A stretch of DNA of 64,000 nucleotides from Sorghum bicolor. Its lineage: Eukaryota > Streptophyta > Magnoliopsida > Poales > Poaceae. A program made the position numbers and the translations under genes. Location: contig NC_012878.2 in the NCBI RefSeq assembly GCF_000003195.3, forward strand, positions 17,088,641 to 17,152,640, read 5' to 3'. Of this stretch, positions 1-11,830 are shown piece after piece. Position 1 is the stretch's first letter. Every line of letters starts with the position of its first letter. The notes beneath the pieces were generated by a model that worked only from the letters and a program-made list of their open reading frames with translations, ran no database searches and was not told the origin of the DNA.

Positions 1-2
1 GC

Positions 3-1489
3 GCCAACCAAGGTAATGGTTGGAATAATCAGTCACGCTCTTCATTCCAATGTAATTCGAGTTTTAATTCGAACCAACCTTCATTAAAAGACTTTGTTCT
101 TGGACAGGCTAAAATAAATGAAAGCTTAACCAAAAAGATGTTGTCCAACGACAAAATTTTAGAAAACGTATATACGAAATTAGAAAACTTGACTTCTTCT
201 GTTCATAATCAACTGAGCTTTAATAAGATGCTTGAAACACAAATAGCTCAGATAGCTGCTGCCCTTCCTACTGAATATAAAAATAATTTTGAAAATGTAA
301 AAGCGGTGAGCACGAGGGGTGGTAAGACCACTCGTGATTCACCGAACCCTAACGCTGATGCAGGGAAGGACAAAGAGCAATAGGAGATAACAAAGAAAAC
401 CCAAAAAGATGTCAGACCAGAAGAAGAGGAAATGGCACCAAAAGACCCATTGGGGTACACGGACACCACGTACCTGCCATTTCCCACAAGAAATAGAAAA
501 CAAGCTGTGGATGAACAATTCACTAGCTTTGTTGAGATGATCGAGAAGATACATGTAAGCGTTCCTTTGATGGACGTTCTACATGTACCTTCTTATGCCA
601 AGTACATTGAGGATATCATCAACAACAAGCGCCCACTGCCATCCACTGAAACAATTAAGCTGACGGAAGAGTGTAGCGCTGCTATACTCAACCGTCTCCC
701 GGAGAAGAGGAAGGACCCAGGGTGCCCTATAATCAAATGCTCAATCGGAACTCAGCGCTTTGAGCATGCGCTATGTGATTTAGGTGCAAGCGTAAGTGTG
801 ATGCCTAAAGTTGTCTTTGACCAGCTCAACTTCACTCAACTCAAGCCAACCACGATGACTCTCCAACTGGCCGACTCATCGTCAGGCATCCAACGGGAAT
901 AGCCGAAGATGTACCAGTACAAATCAGAGGATTGTTTGTTCTCGTGGACTTTGTGGTGCTTGATATGGAGTCAACCAAGGAATCACCATTGATCCTTGGG
1001 AGACCCTTCTTGAGCACCGCAGGAGCACAGATTGATGTGAAGGAAGGAAAGATCAGTTTACACATCAATGGGAAGGAGGAGAAGTTTGAGTTCAAACCAA
1101 GGCATCAAGAGCAATGCTCAATGATCTGGGTTAGATATGGACCAAATAAACAGATAAAAGAGGTGCAGATACAGCCTGAAATTATTTATAGCATCTCTAA
1201 ATCAGTAAAAAGACCTACACAAAAGCCGGAGCAAAAGAAAAAGCCAGCTCCCAAAAAGAAACATGAGGAGCAAAATAAAGCTTGTAAGCAAAACAAGGCT
1301 CCAAAAGAAAAAGAGAGTCCCCTTCCACCAAAGAAGGTATGGAAGGAGATCCAAAAGGCCACCACACCACCAAAAACCAATCAGATGAAGTGGAGGCCAA
1401 AGAAGGAACAAGCATCTCCGTCCACTTCTCCAGGACAAGGAGATCCATCACCAAGCACGGGAGAAAAAGGTCTTGCTCACCAGACCTAA
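3..1489 (+). pseudogene. Athila-like gag-protease, 3' part (ATH-1)
   Basis: The window opens inside a Ty3/gypsy gag-protease reading frame. The first part is the Asn/Gln-rich tail of Gag. A conserved segment with YLPFP follows, then the aspartic protease core CDLGASVSVMP (about 770-805) and its second motif LGRPFLSTAGAQ (about 997-1030). The C-terminal 100 residues are very rich in Lys, Pro and Gln and may bind nucleic acid. The frame is broken by an in-frame TAG at 381-383 and a frameshift near 870-900, after which reading continues to the stop at 1487-1489. No RT or integrase follows. A DLG in place of DTG is usual in Athila-type proteases. This is a decayed gag-only copy; its N-terminus lies left of the window. 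Confidence 0.85.
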
Positions 1490-2630
1490 AAAGGTAAGCC
1501 CTGAAAAAAAATAAAACAATAATAATAATAAACACCGACCAGAAGCTAGCTTGGGGGAGGACCCCCAATCCCGAGGTTATCTATTTATTTTCATGCATCC
1601 TTAATTTTAACTTAGCATGTTTACTTTATAAAATTTCCATTAGTTAAATTCATGTTTTAATTATTGCATATAAAAAAAATGAAAAATGCTAAAAAGACAA
1701 AAATATAATTCCACTCTTATATGTGATGTAAGATATATGCTTCTTCCTTGTTGAAATGATGAATAGTTGCTCTATCGTAATTTCTTTCCAGTATCTAGTT
1801 TCAACCTTGAATTCTCTAAATTAATAAAATGATTAAATGCGTGGGTTGCAAAATGCTCTATCTAAAGTCTAAAGTAATTAATGGATATATTTGTGATGAT
1901 CTGAGCTGCTAGTATCCTGTTCTAAACAACGCTAGAGTTCTGGAGTTTTTACAAAAATAAAATAGTCACATTGAGTTAGATTAAGCTTTGTTGACCCTTT
2001 GAGTGGTTGTCATACCATTGAAAACAAAAATATTTCATTATGTTATCATCTCAAAAGTTTGTTAGAAGGCATATGGCTATGAAAAAGAAAAAAAAGCATC
2101 CGAGGAAATAAAAAGGGACATGTGTCCGAAACTTCAAAAAGAAAGATCACGAGGAAATAAAAAGGGACATGTGTCCGAAACCTCAAAAAAAATAAAAATA
2201 AAAAAATGGGCAAGTGCCCAACAGTAGAATTAGCCACATAGCCATGTGTCTCTAATAGAAAAAAAAGAATGATGGAAAAGAAAAAGTTTTCAAAAATTCA
2301 ATGGTATGATTAACTTTCTCTTTGGATCCATTGTTTAATTTGACAAATAAATGTGCTAAGTTTTGAAAATCAAAAAAAAAACTCCGGAACAAAAGTGAAG
2401 TAAAGAACTAGGGATATAGCGCTCGATCTGATCAAATCCATCCTGCAAATGCTTAAGGACCCAAGGTATGAGCAATAAGCCCCATGACATATCTGTTCGA
2501 AATTCAAAGGAAAATTCTTGTTTGAAGGTATGTACAGGATAGAAGTGAAAATATTGTAGCAACTCCTGATCAACAACCAAGATCTTAGCTTCTTGATCGA
2601 GGACGAGCAAGGGGTAAGCTTGGGGGAGTT
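1490..2630 (+). other. ATH-1 3' non-coding region with hairpins and PPT
   Basis: No coding frame is seen. A GC-rich inverted repeat (TTGGGGG/CCCCCAA) lies just after the gag stop, near 1549-1567. Three short hairpins of one family are at 2116-2127, 2165-2176 (both GGAC-ATGT-GTCC) and 2208-2219 (GGGC-AAGT-GCCC), embedded in GAGGAAATAAAAAGG-type sequence. The polypurine tract AAGCTTGGGGGAGTT (2616-2630) abuts the LTR and is identical to the PPTs of ATH-2 and ATH-5. Much of the stretch is recognisably homologous to the same region of ATH-3. Confidence 0.7.
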
Positions 2631-5101
2631 TGTTGGCGGTTCTTAATGACATATTTACCCCGCCAACATAGTCCATGCAAAGGAAGAAAAGCATGTATTT
2701 TACTCACATATACTTATTAAATGCTTACCAAGTTCCACATGTAGTGCAAGTTGTGTTTTGCAGATCATATACAGGCATACAGGTGGAAAGCAAATAAAAA
2801 GGCGCAATCCGACACGTCAAAAAAATGCGCAAATAAACAAGTACCCAAAAGCCCAATATAGAAGTGCATCAATTTGCAGGTGGATCTGGACTCAGGGGCC
2901 CAAGAGGAAGGCAACAGGCTTCGGGCCAGGGCCAGCGGGCATCTCGGCACAGCCTTTCGCAGAGGCGGTGCTGAGCCTATCCTCCCACAGTCCCCGCGTG
3001 CAAATTGTAGTTTACACCCTGGGGAACCGACCTTCCCCACCTATTTAAGGAGGGGGAGAGGGAGGCTCCACATTCACAATCAACACTCCACCTTCAAGGC
3101 ACTTGGGCACTACCTCTTCTTAGTTTTTCCTTTTAGCTTTTAGAGAGATAGTTGGGTGAGCTATCAAGGAGGGCTTGGCTCCTTGGAGAGAAACTTGGGT
3201 ATGAATAAAGAATATCTTTACTCCAAGTCCATGCCTTATCATGTCCGATATAGTTCTTCATATGAACTAGAGTATAGTTCTTATGCTATGGTATATGATA
3301 TAGATCATAGGCCCTGTTTTATGATGCTAGCATATGAACTAGAATATAGTTCTAGTGAAAATGATATGACATACATTTTAGTATATAGTTCTTATAGTAT
3401 AATGCTACCCTCGGGCTAGTAGTGTATTATATGAACTAGTGCTAAGTGTATGTTGTATTATTCTAATTTAGGACTTTAGTCTAATTGCTTCATGTTAATT
3501 AATTGCCTAGAAATACCTTTGTGTGAAGATGGGGGTTTATCATGCTCTTTTGATGAGGCTCGGGCTTCTTACCTGTCGATCCGTAGGGTCGGAGACCCGG
3601 GGGAATCCGAGTAGGTTCTTTGCATGTAAGCATGGTGCTTGGGTGTAAAGGCCGGGTAAATGCATTGTCCTAGTCCACGGTTGAGGGGATTGCGGCAGGT
3701 GGTGACAGCCCTATCCGTCCTTGGCATTCCCCCACGTTCGGCTAGGGTGTAGGAGTCTAAATAGTTGCGGAGGTTGCTGGCAGACCAGTACTCGCGTAAC
3801 CGCCCAAACCATCTAAACACAGGACTAGATCTAAGTAGTATAATTACATGATTAACTTGTTCTATGACATGATCTGTATCTAGGACCACACCTGCTCCAA
3901 TAGGTTGTTTGTTTATTCTTTGATTCAATTCATTCTTTTAGGCTCTTTTTATTCCTTAGCCCATATGCCATGCCTAGATTGTGATGGATCACTATTCTAC
4001 ATATAAATGTTTATCACCTGCTATGACTTTTGATTCCATTATTGCTATCATAATTACTTTGATCTATGCTATTCTTAGAATCCTTAACATATTGAGCCTT
4101 CCTTAGAGCGAACCTATAAATACGACACTCGGTAAATCCCCGGGTTGAAATGCTACACGATAATTCCCGTCCGCTTGCGGTACTTAAACTCCAAACCTAA
4201 GGAACTATCACCCCGGTATATACTCAACACTGTTGCTAGACATGCGCCAAGCTAGTGACTTGTTAAGGAATACCAACATGGCAATCCTAGTGCCACTACC
4301 ATGAGTAAGAAATGGAACCCTACCCTAACGATAATAAGGCGCCGTTATCGGGAAGGTAGATCTAGCTTCCTATTCAAGGTGGTGATGCTACAGATCTGCC
4401 AATATAACACTGCCAATGTCATTATCATGAGTAGAGCAGAACCCTATTCTATGTAGCGACGCTAAGAAACGCTAACAAGCGTTTCTGGCACCGTTGCTTA
4501 GGATAGATTTATACTCTAATCTTGGTGATTGCATTAGTAAGTGTTATCACGACATTTCTAACATCGTTGCTGAGGACGGATTAAACCCTGTTCTTAGTGA
4601 TGACATTAAGAAATGCCAACAGCTATGTAGGTGACAGCTACGTGGTCCTCTGTAGTCCACCTCCCGTTAGCAGGACTGGTAGGAGTCCTTGACCTTAGGT
4701 ATAAGCATCCTCTGTGTTGTTTTATACTTATGGTACGCCACAGACAGACATACCCCTTTGAAGTAGAGAAACCCTAGTTATCCTCTCTATTCTCCTATTA
4801 TCGCCCATATATTAGCTTGCTCTACTCTATATTCTCCCGTTATCATTTTACCTTTCATATTGTTCTTATTCAATTCTATCACATTTCCTATCTACACCTA
4901 CCTATCTATCTAGGTTAAGTTAGAGCATAGATCAGTTCTCCCGTTTCCCTATGGATACGTTAAACCTTTAACTAGGTAAAAGCTACAACGGTATCCGTGC
5001 GCTTGTGGATTTATCTGTGTGCATATAAATACCATAGTACACTCTAGTGCCATGCTAGGGATGACAACCTAGTATTCAAGTGGTGTTAGTAAGTGTCAAC
5101 A
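2631..5101 (+). repeat. Long LTR shared by ATH-1 and ATH-2
   Basis: It starts TGTTGGCGG right after a PPT and ends GTGTCAACA just before a tRNA-Asp primer site, so it lies between two internal regions. A perfect 9-bp inverted repeat is at its start (2631-2639 with CCGCCAACA at 2660-2668). A possible TATA (TATTTAA) is near 3040. Four copies of a TATGAACTAG-ATAGTTCT motif lie at 3250-3400. Degenerate copies of the LTR-end/primer-site unit lie at 4337-4353, 4486-4503 and 4558-4576. The 2471-bp length exceeds the other Athila LTRs here (1.2-1.65 kb). Its 5' end does not resemble the ATH-2 3' LTR at 10460, so the two do not form a simple pair. Confidence 0.75.
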
Positions 5102-5108
5102 AGCTTTT

Positions 5109-5126
5109 TGGCGCCGTTGCCGGGGA
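5109..5126 (+). promoter_or_regulatory. Primer binding site, tRNA-Asp type (ATH-2)
   Basis: TGGCGCCGTTGCCGGGGA lies 7 bp after the LTR end CAACA. It is complementary to the 3' end of plant tRNA-Asp, the usual Athila primer. ATH-5 has the identical sequence at 54659-54676. Confidence 0.85.
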
Positions 5127-5269
5127 AACGGTTGCTGAGTTGACTACAAACTAGCTTAATCATTTTTCTAAAAATAAAAAAAATTAAAATATAATACATT
5201 TTTCCTATTATCCTTTGCCTTATCTCTGCTATTCTTTCTTCTTATCTAATCCTTGATCTCTGGTCTATC

Positions 5270-6090
5270 ATGAATGCAAACATGTCTATCTATCAGTTTC
5301 ATAGACCTACAGGCACACATCTCGAACCACCAAAATCTTCAAAGCCTATCATGACATCTAGTTTTGAGATAAGCCCAGAATACATAGAATTTCTTCAAAA
5401 ACAACCTTTCTTAGGAGAAGGTGAGGAAAACCCATACACACACCTAAGAGAGTTTTATCGAGTCTGTGACCTCCTTCACATTAAAGGCGTGTCTGATGAG
5501 ACCCTTAAATGGAAGCTCTTTCCGTTCTCTTTAACGGGAAAAGCTAGACATTGGTATAAACTCAACATAGGAAGTGCTCATGGAGATTGAAAGGAGCTAT
5601 ACAATAATTTTCTTTTTAAATATTTTCCAATCTTGGCGGATATTCGGATGGAGATTCTTTCTTTTAGACAACTAGAAGAAGAATCTCTTGGCGAATCATG
5701 GGACCGCTTTATTGACCTTACTCTCACTGGCCCAAATCTTTCTATTCCAGAAGAAGTTCTTCTAATTCACTTTTTAAGTGCCTTAGTAGAGAAAATAAGC
5801 AAACCCTTAATGCGGCCTCTGGAGGATCCTTCCACCGCCTGTCCGCTAGTGAAGCTTGGAATTTGATTGATTTAATGAGCGGAAAGTCTCCTAGCATTTA
5901 TATCCTTGAGAAAGAGAAAGAATCAGTTTCTAGACAAGAAGAGGAAGTTTCGATAGCCAAATTACAACCACTTCAATCCCAAACTTTAGCTATCGGTCCT
6001 AAACCATCAATACCCCAAAATTCTCCAAGGGAGGAAGGAATTCCAGCCTTAAATCTTTCAGATGCTGATGGTTTAGACTTCTGGGGATAA
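5270..6090 (+). pseudogene. Retrotransposon Gag, broken (ATH-2)
   Basis: This reading frame starts 160 bp after the primer site. It has a Ty3/gypsy Gag domain (Retrotrans_gag type) with KLFPFSLTGKARHWY at about residues 83-97. It is interrupted by a TGA at 5588-5590 where a Trp codon is expected, then stays in frame to about 5860. A frameshift leads to a second stretch (5863-6090) rich in Glu, Ser and Gln. This Gag differs clearly from those of ATH-3 and ATH-5, so it is another subfamily. No protease was recognised after it. The capsid role is inferred from family; the copy is dead. Confidence 0.75.
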
Positions 6091-6447
6091 TTTAAATCCT
6101 TGCAATAATGGTTCTCTTAGAGAGTGTCCTGGTTCCTGTTATGAAGATGTCGAGGATGACATATCAAGTGAAGGAGAGCTAACCCATATAGAATATTCTA
6201 TCTGCTCCCCTTCCATGTTCACAAATTCTAAATCCATCCTGGACCTTAGAGACCCCTCTTATCCTTCTTCATTTCAGTCTCATGATGATCCTAGCAATCC
6301 ATCAAGATGATCAAACCATAGGAGTCATAAAGACCATGAGGATGACATGTCAAGTAATGTCATGGAAGGGAGCTAAGCCATATAGAAAATTCTAACACCT
6401 CCCCTTTCCTGATCACAAGTTCTAAATGGCTAGAATGTGTAGAATGG

Positions 6448-6789
6448 ATGGACAAGGAAGATGCCTTAAAGGATTCTGAATTTGGCTCAATTTCAAATGG
6501 TGAGTTCTTGACTCCCGTTGAAGATGAGATTCATCCAACTATAGAAGAGGACATAGGTGAGACCAATCTAGGAGAAACTCCGAACATTCAGATTGGAGAC
6601 GAAGATAACATTAATTATCATGGAATTTATTTCATAGCCACTTCGTTTAGTCCATGCTCATATGCAACATCTTCCCAATCTATTGGTCTCTCCAACATCA
6701 CCACATTTGAGATCTCCAACCCCCTCTTCCTTTCTATTTATAAAAACTTTAAAAGGGCGGTTGTCGATGCATATGTCTATAACAAATAA
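6448..6789 (+). pseudogene. Acidic ORF after gag, function unknown (ATH-2)
   Basis: A 113-codon open stretch, acidic in its first 60 residues (many Glu and Asp), then Ser-rich with a hydrophobic end. It follows a degraded region (6091-6447) and is probably a remnant of the Gag C-terminal or linker region of this retroelement. It matches no domain I recognise. The stretch could also be open by chance in AT-rich DNA. Confidence 0.35.
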
Positions 6790-8343
6790 TGCAGATCTCG
6801 TTGAGTTGATCTTGATATAGGTTTGTGTCGGTGGGGAAACCACTTTGCCAACATAAACTGGTGGTTTCCCAAGAACAAGCTTAGTGTCCTAAAATAAGCA
6901 CTGATCAGATCGTAACATGAGCTTTTAATTATTTGCAACATTACCTTGTGTATTGAGCATATAAGGATAAATGTAAAAATACTCCTTCTGTTATTCTTGT
7001 CACTAACCTTTCCAGTATTGGAGCAAGAAGATCGGATGAATGACAAGCACAAGGTATGTCCAACCAATCATCGTACAACATTGAATTAAATTCATCCAAA
7101 CTTGAATTTGCAAAATTCAAGCTTGGGGGAGTACTTTACACAAAAACATCCTTTGCCATGTTGCTATGTTGGTTGTCCCTACCTTTGAGACATGCTCAAT
7201 TTGTTAAATACTAATCACACTACTTCATCTCCACTTGAGTAGATCTCTATAAATGCTCTCATGCTACCTTTAGTTGCTTTAGTATATGTTTGGGTTTGGA
7301 GTAGTTTCATTTATCTCTTAAATAAGCATGGTGCTTGGTTTAGGAATGATGATCTTACTTCCAAGGGATTTTAAATTAAGCATGGTGCTTAGGTTAAAAT
7401 GCCCTCCTAAATCAAATTAGACATGGTGTCTAGGTTGATTTTTGAGCCGATAGTATGCTATAGTAGATATTGGATATTTTGTTGGACTAACCCCTGCAGG
7501 AAAACTTTCAATATCAACCTGGGAAGTCCTGAGATAAACTCACATTGGAGACAAAGAGAGAGACACATGAAGTTTAACAATTTACACAAGGAAGACATAG
7601 CTCATAAGAGATGATCCATGGAGGGTGCCACAAACATGATGCACAACCGCTAAGAAAGGAAAGCTTCCACAAGGTGATACTGTACCATCACTCTTCAAGT
7701 AAGGTAACATCTTAAGGTACTTGACTATCACTTTTATAAGCTTCTCCTTGGTTCTGGCATTCACATGAATAAAAGAGACAAACATGTATGATTTACAACT
7801 CTAGATTAACCAACTCAATCGATTCAACATGTTTAGTCCTTCCACCTTTGTGATCCCACACTCCTAATCATGTGAGCTAAAATGTTGCACACTCAATCTT
7901 TGGAAGATATATATATATATATAACATAAATATAGATAGATTATCTTTCCATTAGTTTGAGCGATCTGATCTGACAAATGTTTTAAATGCTACACTCATG
8001 ATCTTATTATCCATGAACTTTGTCTTGCTCACTATGCTTAAGGTTAGAGAAGAACAAATACACTTTAGGTTCTGTTGGTGTTTACCACCAACAGGGCCCA
8101 TGCACTTGATCTCTGTCTTATCTCTATGAGCAGGTACACTTCGAGCAAAACATGGTGGAGTTTTACAACTCCCAGACTCCACCAAGTGAAGAACCTGGAT
8201 CTACGAGCACAAACACACTGAGCAGGATCCTGCCAACGCCGCACTTCGAACTGCTGGGCAAACGAAGAACATGGGAGACACCGTATCAAGAGGTGCAGAC
8301 GTCAAGGTCCACACCTGAATCAAATGATGCACCTAAAGAATGA
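6790..8343 (+). other. Non-coding retroelement-derived stretch (ATH-2)
   Basis: No convincing gene. Inverted repeats stand out: GGGAAACCAC with GTGGTTTCCC (about 6836-6871), a perfect 9-bp stem at 8072-8094 (CTGTTGGTG-tttac-CACCAACAG), and three hairpins at 7324-7336, 7378-7390 (AAGCATGGTGCTT) and 7419-7431 (AGACATGGTGTCT). A PPT-like AAGCTTGGGGGAG is at about 7120-7132. The sequence after the 8072 hairpin resembles the start of the LTR at 2631, so a decayed LTR junction may lie here. A 63-codon frame at 8152-8343 sits where ATH-5 has the end of its protease ORF and may be a remnant. Confidence 0.45.
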
Positions 8344-10459
8344 ACACGGTGAGAAGTCTTGTTCAGAAGACTTAAAACATTGAACCCTAGCCGAAAGGTA
8401 AAATCGGTAGTTATCCATATTTATCCTTTCTGCATTCCCTTTTTCCTTAAATTATTTAATTTCCTTAAATAGGTTGTTAGTTAATCATGCTATCTTGAAA
8501 AGAAATTAAAAATGTTAAAAACAGTAAGCCCCATGTGAGTATGCTCATGGCATAAAACCCATAAGTACATTCACTGTGGTGGCGTAAAAATAAAAATATT
8601 CATGTCCTATAAAAATGAAAATATAAAAATAAATTTATAATCCTACCAAAGACAGTAATATTTTTTAGAGAAAGCTCAACATGATAACGGGTAAGAGATT
8701 TTATGCTAACAATTAACCAGTTCCACAAAGCTTTGTTGTCTATTTGAGCTCCACAGAATTCAAGGATCAAAGAAGACTAGCAGACGGAGCACATCCTAAT
8801 CGCTGTTAGGGTACTGCCGACATTCAAATACACCTCCGCCACCTCCTAGCTACATCGGAAGAAATTACGTCAAAATCCAACTTGGGGGAGAGCACCCCCA
8901 TTTATCCAACTAAGTGTTTCTACTCGCATTTATACTTTACTGAAATAATAAAAAGATGCATAATCATAAAAACCCAAATAAAGATTTTGTGCTTATATAT
9001 ATATATATCTTTGCTTAGTTTGCTAAATAAATAAATAAATAAAGTTCGCTATGAACCCTCATGATAAGCTCTGACATGGAAGTGACGAATAGTTACTCTG
9101 CCATGACTAGTTCTCAAAATTGAAATCTCTCTCAAGTTTAGGCATGACTGTTATGAATTAAGATTTGCTCTAAACCTGAACTTGTGGGAAGAGTACTTGA
9201 TCTAAAGTCTAAGTTGTTAACGGATATGATATGGGAAGGTTGAGCTGCTATTTATCTGTTCCTAGATATGCTAGAATTCTAGAGAATTTTATCTTTGAAA
9301 ATCTTTAAAATGTTGCATGATGAGTTCCTGCATGATAAGAGTTTAAAATCCTACCACAGCCATATAAACATGTTTATTAGACTATGAACCATACATTTAC
9401 TTTTTACTGCTTATGAGCATTGAGTGGTCAACCTGTGTAGACCCTTAGGAGCTTGTCATGCGGTTAAAATCAAGATTCACTTGCACGTTCACTCATACAT
9501 GCTCCGGAAGTACACATCCACATATATCCACTCAATTCCATCTCTAGATTCACCTAAAATTATTCTACTCCTATCCACGAGAGAATAGCCAAAAACATTA
9601 TCCTATTCCTGTTTTCACTGTGAAATAAATGCTCAAGATATTTTGGTTACTACCACTTGCTACATTATTCCAGGAGGGTGAGTGCTCTAAAAAAAGAGAA
9701 GAAATAGGAAAAATACGAAGAAATAAAAAGGGGCAAGTGCCCGAAACCACGAAAAAAAAGAAAAAGTGAGATGAGAGGTAAAAATGGACAAGTGTCCGAT
9801 AGTAGAATTAGGGGTACAAGATACCCACCTGAGAGAAAAGAAAAATAAAATATAGAGCATCTCATTCCACTCAAAAGCCTCAAGTGCAAGGAAGGTATGT
9901 ACCCCCTCAAAAGAGCAAAATTAGAATTAGACTTTTACCATTATTTTCACCATTATCACTATTTATTCACCACACATGCACATCTTGATTTGACTTATTG
10001 ACTTGTTCTTCTAGATCCATGGTTTGACTATGCAATAAATGTCTTGTAAGTATTTATACTCTATCTCCCACCTATGAGCTCCAGATATCAAAGCCTTATT
10101 AGAGTAGGGTGAGAGAGAAGGCAATGTCACTATGCCTCATACCAAAAATACCACATACTTTGAGAGAAGGCATATACAATTACTGCCTTGGTAAGGATCC
10201 ATAAATACCACAAAAGAGAGATCTGAGAGAGTCATACAAAGGAATCTTCGAGTTTTATTTGAAAATCTGTAAAAACTCCAGAGCTATAGCTCATCAAGAA
10301 TAAGAGACATGGCTCTTGACTAGACCGTTCTATCTTTTAACTGCTCAAGACACAAGTGACGGTTACAAATCCCATGGTGAAAGGCATTACAACAGCTTCT
10401 GATCCATCACTGAGTCTATCCTTACTCAGGGATGAGCAAGAGGTAAGCTTGGGGGAGTT
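8344..10459 (+). other. ATH-2 3' non-coding region and PPT
   Basis: Long AT-rich stretch without genes. It is collinear with the 3' region of ATH-5 (57454-59554), including TAAGCCCCATGTGAGTATGC-type sequence near 8525 and the hairpin CTTGGGGGAG-AGCACCCCCA near 8880-8900. Covarying hairpins lie at 9731-9742 (GGGC-AAGT-GCCC) and 9786-9797 (GGAC-AAGT-GTCC), followed by a GGGGTA/TACCC stem. AT microsatellites occur near 7907 and 9000. The PPT AAGCTTGGGGGAGTT is at 10445-10459. Confidence 0.7.
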
Positions 10460-11187
10460 TGTTGATGGTCCTTAAGTATCAAATTTAATCATCAAATAAA
10501 CAAAGAAAAGGATCCAAATGTAATCAACACAGAGACTTAGGGTTTTATCTCATAGAATTCCATGAGTTTTGGTGTTTGTCTTTTTCTGCAGGGGGTTATC
10601 AGGAAATATGGAGGAAAGGCCCACACGTCGGGCTTACATAGAGATATTAACGTGTGCGCCAATTTTCTATCATCTAGAAGAGTCCAGAAGCCACGGGAAC
10701 GAACGGCAGGCCGAGCGGGCTTGGGGACACGGCGCCCGCCCTTCCCCCTTGGGCGCCTGCCCAGGTGTCTCGGCCAATCAGGCCCTGCCTCGCGGATCAT
10801 GCTCCACCGACCTAAGGGATTAAGGAAAACCGTGCGATTAAGGTCAGTTTGATCCGACGGCCCACGTTCATATGAAAGGGCTATATAAGCAGGCCCCCAG
10901 GCCCCTGGAGGAGACACCTCTAAAGCCTTATTCATTATTCATAGACAGAGTAGAAGCTAGGGTTTGGAGATGAGAGCTCTCCTCTCATCTCTAAACTATA
11001 GTAGATCTAGATAGTAGCGAGATGGAGAGCGAGGGAGGATTGGAGGAGAGTCTGGCCTGTCGATTCTTCCTCCGGTTGTACTTCGCCATGATCAAGCTCT
11101 AATCAAACTTGCTCATTGGATGACTCTGGTAGTCTACTTCTTATTTCATTATGCAATTACTATCCATGTATGTTCTGGTTCACAACT
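10460..11187 (+). repeat. ATH-2 3' LTR, left segment
   Basis: It begins TGTTGATGGTCCTTAAGTAT immediately after the PPT. U3 carries the twin GC boxes (10730-10762) and TATATAA at 10882-10888. The LTR is cut by the CACTA element at 11188 and resumes at 26149-26183 before ATH-3 cuts it again; the rest lies outside the window. Short ORFs on both strands here are chance frames in the GC-rich U3. Confidence 0.85.
10730..10762 (+). promoter_or_regulatory. Twin GC box, ATH-2 LTR
   Basis: Two 12-bp boxes, CGGCGCCCGCCC (10730-10741) and GGGCGCCTGCCC (10751-10762), are separated by 9 bp. The second ends 119 bp before TATATAA. Same architecture as the other six instances; function inferred. Confidence 0.5.
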
Positions 11188-11215
11188 CACTACTAGATTT
11201 TGACCCTGTTGCATC
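11188..11215 (+). repeat. CACTA left terminal inverted repeat
   Basis: 28 bp starting CACTACTAGATTTTGACCCT; it matches the right end inverted with one mismatch at position 21 (G versus A) and runs into TTGCATC. Confidence 0.97.
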
Positions 11216-11830
11216 GGCCACTTTTTGATGTTATAGGTCTAAAATAGATGCAATAGTCACGTCTTGCATCAATTTTGTGTTTGATGTGAGCCGATGCAAG
11301 AGGTCTCGATGCAATAGCCTTTTGCATCGGTTTATTATGGGAGATGCGAGAAGTAGCTATTGCATCGACCATCCATTGTCTGTTACATCAAAAATTGAGA
11401 GATGCAATAGTTTGTTGCATCGAAATCATGTTGATGCAACACAGCTATTGCAGCTACTATTGTTCGATGCGATAAACTATATTGGATCCATTGTAGGTTC
11501 GATGCTATATAATCTATTGCATCACCAATTTGATTCGATGCCATTCAAACTATTGCATCGACATGGTGTTGGAGGCAATTACAACTATTGCATCGACATG
11601 AGTTTGGATGCAATTATAACTACTGCATCGACGTGAGGTTTGGATGCAATTGCGACTGCTGCATCGACGTGAGGTTGGACGCAATTGCAAGTATTGCATC
11701 GACGTGAGGTTGGATGCAATTACAAGTATTGCATCGGCGTGAGGTTGGATGCAATTACAAGTATCACATCAAAAGAGCCTAGATGCAATACAAACTATTG
11801 CATCGACATCAAATTTGAAGTAGAACCAAT
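11216..11830 (+). repeat. CACTA subterminal repeat array, left
   Basis: Many TTGCATCG and GATGCAAT motifs in both orientations. At about 11570-11770 they form a tandem array of roughly 35-bp units (TTGCATCGACGTGAGGTTGG followed by ATGCAATTACAAGTA). In En/Spm, subterminal motifs bind TNPA; that role is inferred here from position. Confidence 0.85.

Noticed and set aside
10537..10935. 132-codon minus ORF and overlapping plus ORFs near 10.6-10.9 kb, with relatives at 26.3, 43.9 and 59.7 kb
   Set aside because: All lie in the U3 part of homologous Athila LTRs; repeated occurrence reflects the LTR, not a protein.
11560..11780. Regularly spaced 35-bp repeats that might suggest a CRISPR-like array
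   Set aside because: They are CACTA subterminal repeats: near the terminal inverted repeat, made of GATGCAA/TTGCATC in both orientations, with spacers that are themselves similar, in a plant sequence.
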